64,000 bases of DNA from Corynebacterium aquatimens (GTDB lineage: Bacteria; Actinomycetota; Actinomycetes; Mycobacteriales; Mycobacteriaceae), in contig NZ_CP046980.1 in the NCBI RefSeq assembly GCF_030408395.1, forward strand, positions 1,364,001 through 1,428,000. Direction: 5' to 3'. The translations under genes were made by a program, and so were the position numbers. Below are positions 16,857 to 23,411 of this stretch, piece after piece (the stretch's first letter is position 1; every line of letters starts with the position of its first letter). The notes beneath the pieces were generated by a model, which ran no database searches, was not told where the DNA came from, and saw only the letters and a list, made by a program, of their open reading frames with translations.

Positions 16857-16930
16857 GCCCCAGTAGCCCAATTGGCAGAGGCAACGGATTCAAAACCCGT
16901 CCAGTGTGAGTTCGAGTCTCACCTGGGGCA
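16857..16930 (+). tRNA. tRNA-Leu (anticodon CAA)
   Basis: A 74-nt cloverleaf. The acceptor GCCCCAG pairs with CTGGGGC, with discriminator A. The D arm is AGCCCAATTGGCAGAGGC, the anticodon loop TTCAAAA gives CAA, and the T arm is GTGAG-TTCGAGT-CTCAC. The variable loop is only 5 nt although leucine tRNAs usually have a long arm. The anticodon-stem base next to the loop is an A-C mismatch. Isotype rests on the anticodon. Confidence 0.65.
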
Positions 16931-17032
16931 CACTTGAAAGAGGAAAACTTCTACCTAGACCCCCACCAAACTCATTTTCAGCAAGGAGCAGCGCAACCTA
17001 CTGGTAAAAAAGCGCTTTCCCGAGCGTCAATA

Positions 17033-17074
17033 GCCCGGAGTTCGGCAAGTTAAAGCCGATTTCCGGGCGTTTTT
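17033..17074 (+). terminator. Terminator after the tRNA
   Basis: GCCCGGA and TCCGGGC arms (inner CGGC/GCCG pair) followed by GTTTTTC. It lies 100 bp past the tRNA and reads in its direction. Confidence 0.75.
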
Positions 17075-17145
17075 CATGGTTCGAACACGGCTTCTAGGCC
17101 GCTGCCTCCAAAACTCCTCTCCTGGTGGCTTGCGGCCTATGCGGC

Positions 17146-17730
17146 TTACGCCGCGACCGGCAGCGCATTCGGGAACGTACCTGCAATTGACTTCTCACTC
17201 CTCTTGCGGTCGAGGTCGTCACGACGGCCGCGCGGTGCCGGGTCATTGTCGGTGCTGTCCTCGTCAAACCAGGCCGAGTCGGCAGTGAGAAGCAGAAGGT
17301 TGACCGCTACGCAGGAGATAGCGGTCACCAGCAGTTGACCAGCCCAACCCCGCATCAGGCGCACCGTCGAGTCGCCAATCCCGACGCCCCTAGCGTTCTT
17401 GAGGCGTTCGTTGCGGGACTCAATCATGTTGCGCTCGCCGTAAACACCCTGCCACTCCGGGGTGCCGTACGCTGGCCCTTGCTGGAGCCACCTAGCGCCG
17501 TCCTCGATGGAGTTTTTGATGGTTACCGAGGTTTGTCGGCAAATCGCGGGTGGCGCAGCAGAAAAGCCAGATACGTCCTGGACGGTCAGTTCAAGCCTAT
17601 GCCCTCGCCTCGAAGCCGGGGCACAATGTGCCTGCCGGCACGTTCCACACCGTCTAGCAGTTCCTGCTTCTTCACTCGCCTGGCCTGAGGCACGCACCTT
17701 GGCCGGGCGCGTTTTGCGTTCGAGGCAGTC
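17146..17730 (-). pseudogene. Remnant of an actinobacterial DDE-like transposase
   Basis: The C-terminal half (PAYGTPEWQGVYGERNMIESRNERLKN, then RGWAGQLLVTAISCVAVNL) resembles the end of a widespread actinobacterial transposase-like family whose typical pattern is YGTPEW...RN.IE..N...KD...RRRVRGIAAQ. The upstream part is recognisable only loosely (ARRCGTCRQAHCAPASRRGH), and the N-terminal catalytic part is missing. I read it as a degraded fragment. The open frame continues to 17820, overlapping the start of the divergent gene at 17785. No inverted repeats or target duplication were found. Confidence 0.5.
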
Positions 17731-17784
17731 TTGTTTTCGGTATCGAGTGACGTGGCCTACACGGGTATGGGTACGTTTCGAACC

Positions 17785-18750
17785 ATGACCGACCACAACG
17801 ACGAGCACGACTATGACCACGATCAGCCGTCACAACCGCAGCCCGGTACCAACCACTCCCGCAGTGCTCGTCTTGAGCAGTGGCTACGGGACATCGTCTG
17901 GAATTCCTATGACTCCAGCGTGTTCGCGTCGGTGCCCAAACCGGACTTCGGTTTCGACGCGAAATCAATTCTTCCTGACATGAACCCGACAATTAACGCG
18001 TCGATTCTCGCTTCGATACCCAGCACTACGTCACTTGCTGAAACTGTCAACTCGAAACTTGCCGCCACCATGCGCAGCGTTGCCGAGGTAGTCGAAGCAA
18101 CACTCGACTTGGGCGATGTTCTCGACGCCGCGACCTCGTCAGCCGAGTCTTACATCGGAAAGGCATTCAAACTTGACGACCCGCTGCCTTTTCTCGAACG
18201 GTTTCATAACGACTTCCTTGTCGCGTACGGTTCGTTTCTCCTTGCCTCAGGACGAGTAGAAAACCTGCTTGCCGACCTCTGCGATGTGGAGTTCAGCAGG
18301 GATGAGCATTTCGGGGCAACCATTGAGGCCGAGCAAAAGGTCAGCACCATGCGAGAGGCTATAGCCAAAAGGTCTGAGTGTGAAACATGCAGAGAAACGG
18401 CGCGCGGCCTCGAGGAGGCTCTGAAAATCCGCAACATGTTAGTCCATGGCGACTGGACTATCGGCAAAGACATTGCCAGTGAAAAGGAGGCGGCACGATA
18501 CTCGATGCTTCGGTTTATGCTTCCGCAATCGCTTGTCATCAAACGCAAGCCGATGCGTGACAGCGACTTCGAAAAGAAACTTGCGAAGTGGAAAAAGCGG
18601 GGCGACCTTGACCAGGCCGACATTTTGAGCGCGCAGTCCGTTTGGTTAGGACTTGTCGAATCGTTCACCGAGAAGTTTGTCGGCGCGGGCGACGTGCTGG
18701 AAGCCGAGTTGCAGAAGCACAGGAGAGAACGGTCCAAAGAGGCGCACTGA
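17785..18750 (+). CDS. HEPN-like hypothetical protein
   Basis: A 321-residue soluble protein without recognised family. No signal peptide or membrane helix. The N-terminal 60 residues are acidic and disordered-looking (MTDHNDEHDYDHDQ); the rest is helical. Residues 216-221 read RNMLVH within KIRNMLVHGDW. This fits the HEPN RNase motif R-(polar)-x3-H, placed near a long helix as in HEPN effectors. A paired CxxC (SECETCRE) precedes it at about 200. ATG 17785 has TACGTT seven bases upstream, so it may be leaderless; the open frame reaches 17731 but that part overlaps the transposase remnant. It lies between that remnant and a tiny membrane peptide. HEPN assignment is an inference from one motif. 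Confidence 0.55.
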   Translation: MTDHNDEHDYDHDQPSQPQPGTNHSRSARLEQWLRDIVWNSYDSSVFASVPKPDFGFDAKSILPDMNPTINASILASIPSTTSLAETVNSKLAATMRSVAEVVEATLDLGDVLDAATSSAESYIGKAFKLDDPLPFLERFHNDFLVAYGSFLLASGRVENLLADLCDVEFSRDEHFGATIEAEQKVSTMREAIAKRSECETCRETARGLEEALKIRNMLVHGDWTIGKDIASEKEAARYSMLRFMLPQSLVIKRKPMRDSDFEKKLAKWKKRGDLDQADILSAQSVWLGLVESFTEKFVGAGDVLEAELQKHRRERSKEAH

Positions 18751-18870
18751 AAAGGGCCGTCAGCGAAGGCCGAGCTGGCGTGAATAACCCCGCCAGTCCT
18801 TGGACGGCGGGAAACAAAATAGCGAGCGCAGCAACCCCGGCGGGCAAACGGACTCCGTGGTGCCGGCGGG

Positions 18871-18978
18871 CTATTTCTGACTTGCGGAACTCACAATCTT
18901 CCAGAGGGCGTAGCCCAGCGCGGCGAACGGGGCAATGATTAGCAGGATGATAAGAACTTCACCGATTCCGAGGTTCAT
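18871..18978 (-). CDS. Small membrane protein, 35 residues
   Basis: Reads MNLGIGEVLIILLIIAPFA then ALGYALWKIVSSASQK and stop. One transmembrane helix occupies residues 6-28 and a short basic tail follows. A good ribosome site AAGGAGA lies 6 bases before the ATG. It is too short for family assignment. It lies convergent to the HEPN-like gene; whether they are linked is unknown. Confidence 0.55.
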   Translation of the reverse strand: MNLGIGEVLIILLIIAPFAALGYALWKIVSSASQK

Positions 18979-19257
18979 GGTGTCTCCTTCGACATTCCGT
19001 GGGTTACGTTACCTGTCTAACATTTTATGACGACAGGTGGAAAAAAGCCCCGCTCGCCAAGGCCCCCGTTTAATGCGTGGCAAAATCGTCCGACTACGCT
19101 GAGGTTTGGAACTAAACCAAAATCGCCGTGGAACTAGGGCTGAAACAAGGCCGCGTTGGTGGTGGTCAGAGAGTTTTCCGACCCCCCTAAAGACCCTCAT
19201 CACGTGCATAGTGATGAGGGTCTTTTTGTAGCGGGATAAGTTCCCAGGACCGTGAGG
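18979..19257. other. Intergenic region upstream of the 35-residue gene
   Basis: No gene is supported. It holds the small gene's leader and, at 19189-19227, a perfect bidirectional terminator. Confidence 0.4.
19189..19227. terminator. Bidirectional Rho-independent terminator
   Basis: AAAGACCCTCATCAC and GTGATGAGGGTCTTT pair perfectly over 15 bp around 7-8 bases, with a T-run after and an A-run before. It ends the aldehyde dehydrogenase gene on the minus strand. Confidence 0.9.
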
Positions 19258-20652
19258 CTAGACCTTGGAGTCGGAGCCTGCGATGTAGTAGCGCTGCTTG
19301 TTCACAAACTCGTCCATGCCCAGCGGGCCGAGCTCGCGGCCGAGGCCGGAGGCCTTGACACCACCGAAGGGCAGTTCGGCGCCGCGGGCCTGCGGGATGT
19401 TCACGTGGATCATTCCGGTGTCGATCTTCGCGGCGACCTTCTTCGCACGTTCTTCGTCCTCGGACATGACAGCACCGCCGAGGCCGTAGCGGGAATCGTT
19501 GGCGAGCTTGATCGCTTCCTCTTCAGTCGAGACCTTGTAGACCTCAGCGACGGGGCCAAAGAACTCTTCGTAGTAGGAATCAGAACCCACGGGGATGTCG
19601 GTGATCACGGCCGGGGTGATGTAGGCACCCTTGCCGGTGACGTCGCCACCGACGTGCAGGTTCGCACCCTCATCCACAGCAATGCGCAATTGCTGAGCAA
19701 GTTTCTCCGCGGCATCGCGCGAGGACAGCGGGTAGTACTCTCGGCCCTCGCCTGGGTTCAGGGGGTCGCCTTCGCTATACGACGAGGCGAGCTCGACCAA
19801 CGCTTGCACGAATTCGTCGTAGATGTCCTCCATGACGATGATGCGCTTGTTCGCCGTGCATGCCTGGCCGACGTTGCTGACGCGCTTGTTCCATGCCGTC
19901 TTTGCGGCGGACTTCACGTCGGAAGAGTCCAGCACAACGTAGGCGTCCGTGCCACCGAGCTCAAGCACGCACTTCTTCAATGCTTGGCCAGCCTGGGAGG
20001 CGATGGTGCGGCCAGCGGCCTCAGAACCAGTCAGCGAGACGCCCTGCACGCGGTCATCTTCAATCATGGTGGAGATCTGGGAGTGCTGCGCGTACACGTT
20101 CGTGTACAGGCCCTTCGGTGCCCCAGCTTCGTCGAAGATCTTTTCAATCGCCGCGGCGGAACGCGGGCAGATCTCTGCGTGCTTCACCATGACGACGTTG
20201 CCAGCCATAAGTGCCGGCGCCGCGAAGCGTGCGACCTGGTAGTAGGGGAAGTTCCAGGGCATGATGCCCACGATGATCCCCAACGGGACCTTGCGCATGA
20301 TGGACGTTCCACCCTGGTTGTTCGGGATCTCCTCGTCGGCGCCGAACTCAGCGCCGTTGTCGGCGTAGTAATTGAAAATTTCCACTACGTCGTCGACTTC
20401 GCCGTCGCCTTCGGTGATCGACTTGCCCATCTCTTCAGCGATGATGCGGCACAGCTCGTCACGGCGTTCGTCGAAAAGCGATGCGACCTTGTGGAGCACT
20501 TCGGCGCGCTCTGAGAAGCTCTTCTCGCGCCACTGCGTAAACGTCTCGTGCGCGGTGGTCAGCGCCTGCTCTAATTCATCGTCAGTGATGAAGTCGAAGC
20601 TTTCAACGATCTCGTTGGTTTTCGGATTTTGTACACGGAATTTTGTTGCCAT
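19258..20652 (-). CDS. NAD(P)-dependent aldehyde dehydrogenase (succinate-semialdehyde type)
   Basis: Oxidises an aldehyde to its acid with NAD(P)+. The 464-residue product is a full ALDH. General base is Glu231 (LELGGTDAYVVL), nucleophile Cys265 (GQACTANKR), and IPWNFPY-like MPWNFPYYQVAR lies in the cofactor site. It resembles the short succinate-semialdehyde dehydrogenases of the GabD/Sad type, but the substrate cannot be fixed. The ATG at 20652 (MATKFRVQNPKT) was chosen over an upstream frame reaching 20727, which would only add sequence unlike the family. A strong terminator follows. Confidence 0.88.
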   Translation of the reverse strand: MATKFRVQNPKTNEIVESFDFITDDELEQALTTAHETFTQWREKSFSERAEVLHKVASLFDERRDELCRIIAEEMGKSITEGDGEVDDVVEIFNYYADNGAEFGADEEIPNNQGGTSIMRKVPLGIIVGIMPWNFPYYQVARFAAPALMAGNVVMVKHAEICPRSAAAIEKIFDEAGAPKGLYTNVYAQHSQISTMIEDDRVQGVSLTGSEAAGRTIASQAGQALKKCVLELGGTDAYVVLDSSDVKSAAKTAWNKRVSNVGQACTANKRIIVMEDIYDEFVQALVELASSYSEGDPLNPGEGREYYPLSSRDAAEKLAQQLRIAVDEGANLHVGGDVTGKGAYITPAVITDIPVGSDSYYEEFFGPVAEVYKVSTEEEAIKLANDSRYGLGGAVMSEDEERAKKVAAKIDTGMIHVNIPQARGAELPFGGVKASGLGRELGPLGMDEFVNKQRYYIAGSDSKV

Positions 20653-20710
20653 GCACACCACGGTACGGACGTACAAGAAGCCATGCCACAAACGTTGTGT
20701 CACGTCCACA

Positions 20711-20752
20711 TAAAAAAACCGCCACACCCTACATCGGGAATGGCGGCGGTTA
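20711..20752 (-). terminator. Terminator of the cupin gene
   Basis: On the minus strand AACCGCC and GGCGGTT arms are followed by a T-run. Two further AAAGGC/GCCTTT hairpins (20750-20770, 20780-20800) lie between it and the stop. Confidence 0.7.
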
Positions 20753-20812
20753 AAGGCTGAGCCTTTAACCGGAAGGAGTGGTTAAAGGCAACGCCTTTAA
20801 ACGAAGCGGCCG

Positions 20813-21241
20813 TTACACGCCGTCGGTCTCCTGCTCATCGGCATCGGCGTCAGCCTTGGTCTGGTGGAAGGTGCCCGGGGCGTGCTCTGGCGGGGCGTAG
20901 ATGGAGTACAGCTTCGCGGGCTCAGAACCCTCGTTGACAAAGTTGTGCCACTTGCCCGCCGGGACAAACGCCACCCAGTCAGCACTGACGACCTGGTCGA
21001 CTTCAAGGTCGGTCTCGGACGCGCCGATCATCGCGCGCAGTTCGCCAGCCTCGAGGCGGAGGAACTGATCGTGGTCGTCGTGGATCTCCGCACCAATCTC
21101 GCCACCGACGGGGATGGTCATGACGGTCAGCTGAAGGTTCTCCCCCGTCCACAGCGTGTCGCGGAATGCCTCGTTGTCCAGCGTCGCCTTTTCGATGTCT
21201 ACTACGTAGGGGTTAGGTCCGTGATCGTTACCGGTTGGCAT
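20813..21241 (-). CDS. Cupin-domain protein
   Basis: A 142-residue single-domain cupin. The two metal-binding motifs are visible: GGEIGAEIHDDHDQFLRLEAGE (about 43-64) and PAGKWHNFVNEG (about 86-97). Such small cupins can be metal-dependent isomerases or simple binding proteins; no substrate can be inferred. The ATG at 21241 (MPTGNDHGPNPYVVD) has AAGGAAG upstream, while the open frame reaches 21289. It is cytosolic and monocistronic, with its own terminator. Confidence 0.85.
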   Translation of the reverse strand: MPTGNDHGPNPYVVDIEKATLDNEAFRDTLWTGENLQLTVMTIPVGGEIGAEIHDDHDQFLRLEAGELRAMIGASETDLEVDQVVSADWVAFVPAGKWHNFVNEGSEPAKLYSIYAPPEHAPGTFHQTKADADADEQETDGV

Positions 21242-21433
21242 GATCGCTTCCTTTCTTCTTATCCAGTCTGTGCCATCCACCGTAGACACCTTCCGCGGGG
21301 TTTCCCAGGCAGCTTTGGCTTACCTGAGCTGGAATACGGCTGGTAGGACCGCAAATGCGCCACTCGGGGAAGCTGTGTCACCCGCGTCTACCGGAAGATC
21401 GCGCCTGTCGCGCTTGTTGCTTATCGACGAAAG

Positions 21434-21464
21434 GAAAAGAACGCGCCGTTTAAACAGCGCGTTC
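21434..21464 (-). terminator. Terminator of the phoD gene
   Basis: GAACGCGC and GCGCGTTC arms around TGTTTAAACG, followed on the minus strand by TTTTCC, 26 bp past the stop. Confidence 0.75.
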
Positions 21465-21489
21465 CACAAGTACTTTCCTGGATGAAGAA

Positions 21490-23217
21490 CTAGAAGCCCT
21501 TACCCGGCGTCCACGTGCGCGTGAGCGCGCGGTTAACTCGCGCCCGCGGGTCTTCGATGTTGGACACGCGGTAGAAGTCCATGGTTACGTTGTGGTTGGT
21601 CAGGCGCGCTACGCCGTAACCATGCCAGCTGAAGTTCACGTGGTTCACCCACGGGTTGACCTTCTTAATCACCTGCGTCATCGTGTCCGTGATCGGGTTG
21701 ACCTCCGGGAAGTAGGTCTTCAGTGTCTGGGACAAAACGTCATCGACGTTGGCCGAGGAGATCGACGTACACACCATCTCACAGCCGATCTCGCGGCCCT
21801 TGTGCTGGATGGAGTTCGCCCACTCCGAGTGAATGTCACCGGTTAGGAACAGGTTGTACGGCTTGGTCCTAGACAGGATCTCTAGAAGCTTCGCACGGTC
21901 GGAGCGGTAGCCATCCCAAATGTCAGTGTTCACTGCCAACCCACCGCCGGGGCCACTGAGCTCCGCGAACATCTGGTTGACCAGCTGGTTGTGTTGGTTC
22001 GTCTCTGGCAGACGCACGATTTCCATTGGGGAGATCATGACGGAGTTACCCATGACGTTCCAGCGTGTCGTTGCGGATTCCACCTGGCGGCGCAACCATC
22101 CGAACTGTTCCGTGCCCAGAATCGAACGATTCGGGTCATCTTTGAGTTTGCCGATCACCGGCGGCTGCTTGTCGCGGTAGGTACGCAGGTCCATCATGGT
22201 CAGTTGAAGGAGGTTTCCAAACCGGTAGCTGCGGTAGATGTGCCCGCCTGCCGACGGCCGGACGCCGCGCACCGGCAACCATTCGTAGTACGCCCGCTGA
22301 CCGTAGTCCTCACGGACCTTCCACTGGCCTTCTTTACCTTCCGTGTGGTTCTCTGCCCCACCCTTCCACGAGTTGTTCGCGGTCTCATGGTCATCCCACA
22401 CAACAACCCACGGCCCGGCTGCGTGCGCGCGCTGCAGGTGCGGATCTGTGCGGTAGCGCCCGTAGCGGATCCGGTAATCCGCCAGCGACACGATCTCATG
22501 CGCGGGCCAGTGCGGGCGCGACACACCACTGCGGCCCGCGTACCCTCCCGTTCCGTATTCGTAGATGTAGTCGCCCAAGAATACAACGAGGTCAATCTCG
22601 CCTTTTTCCATCAGACCAGCCATGTGGTCGTAGGCCGTGAAGTACCCTGCTTCATAGTTCGCGCACGACGTCACTGCCATGTTGTACTTTGCAATGTCCG
22701 CGTTAAACGCCGGTGCGGTATGCGTGGTACCCACTGGGGACACTTCCCTGCCCCAAATGAAGCGGTAGTAGTAGGTCGTCTGCGGCTTGAGCCCCTTCGG
22801 ATCGATCTTCACCGTGTGGTCAGTCTCCGCGGTTGCGCGGTAGGTGCCCGACCTGACAACGTTGGCAAAGCTTCGATCAGTTGCAATCTGCCAGCGCACA
22901 TCCACCGGCGCTCCCTTACCCGAACCCGGCATCGCCTCCGGCGACACCGTCACGCGCGTCCAGATAATCACGGAGTCCGGCACCGGATCGCCGGAGGCCA
23001 CACCATGCATGAACGGGGCATACGGCGCCGGCGCCGGTGCCGGCGGCATCGGGAACCCGCCAGCGATCGGCGTGGACTGCTTTGCCGACGCCGGAGCGGC
23101 ACCTACCACCGTTCCTGCGGCAGCAACACCAGCAACCGTTGCGGAACCAGCCAAAAATGATCGACGCGAGTGTCCTGCGCCAGTGGACGAAGAGTCTGAA
23201 GTGTTCTGGGTAGTCAT
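21490..23217 (-). CDS. phoD: Tat-exported alkaline phosphatase/phosphodiesterase D
   Basis: PhoD-type phosphodiesterase/phosphomonoesterase that releases phosphate from organic esters outside the membrane. The 575-residue precursor has a Tat signal (HSRRSFLAGSATVAG, cleavage near ASA about 45). Family motifs are visible: the N-terminal fibronectin-like PhoD_N domain with GVASGDPVPDSVIIWTRV, then TSCANYEAGYF, FLGDYIYEYG, VVWDDHETANNSW and LTGDIHSEW, which hold the Ca/Fe ligands. The ATG at 23217 follows GGAAGC; the frame reaches 23253. Such genes are often phosphate-regulated, but I saw no clear PhoRP box. Confidence 0.92.
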   Translation of the reverse strand: MTTQNTSDSSSTGAGHSRRSFLAGSATVAGVAAAGTVVGAAPASAKQSTPIAGGFPMPPAPAPAPYAPFMHGVASGDPVPDSVIIWTRVTVSPEAMPGSGKGAPVDVRWQIATDRSFANVVRSGTYRATAETDHTVKIDPKGLKPQTTYYYRFIWGREVSPVGTTHTAPAFNADIAKYNMAVTSCANYEAGYFTAYDHMAGLMEKGEIDLVVFLGDYIYEYGTGGYAGRSGVSRPHWPAHEIVSLADYRIRYGRYRTDPHLQRAHAAGPWVVVWDDHETANNSWKGGAENHTEGKEGQWKVREDYGQRAYYEWLPVRGVRPSAGGHIYRSYRFGNLLQLTMMDLRTYRDKQPPVIGKLKDDPNRSILGTEQFGWLRRQVESATTRWNVMGNSVMISPMEIVRLPETNQHNQLVNQMFAELSGPGGGLAVNTDIWDGYRSDRAKLLEILSRTKPYNLFLTGDIHSEWANSIQHKGREIGCEMVCTSISSANVDDVLSQTLKTYFPEVNPITDTMTQVIKKVNPWVNHVNFSWHGYGVARLTNHNVTMDFYRVSNIEDPRARVNRALTRTWTPGKGF

Positions 23218-23341
23218 GCTTCCCACGGTCTCCCTTCCGCGACCAGTTCGCAACTCGAATCCCAGTTAAAGCACAGAAGTTTGACAAGATTTCTCATAGT
23301 GTTAACTGACCCACTCGAAGACAATGAACCGCCACCAATAA

Positions 23342-23377
23342 CAAACCACCTGACCCCAACAGGGATCAGGTGGTTTG
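23342..23377 (-). terminator. Terminator of surface-protein gene 2
   Basis: AAACCACCTGA and TCAGGTGGTTT arms around CCCCAACAGGGA, 35 bp past the stop at 23412. Confidence 0.8.
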
Positions 23378-23411
23378 GCGTGAAATTAAACTGCCTAGAT
23401 TCTGCAGCTCA

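Noticed and set aside
16931..19257. Attachment-site duplicate of the tRNA 3' end.
   Set aside because: I found no second copy of the tRNA T-arm/acceptor sequence downstream of the accessory block.
19252..20514. A 420-residue frame antisense to the aldehyde dehydrogenase.
   Set aside because: The same codon-bias shadow; the composition is His/Arg/Val-rich and no start context is convincing.
21991..23160. A 389-residue frame antisense to phoD.
   Set aside because: An Arg/His-rich shadow of the phoD coding strand.
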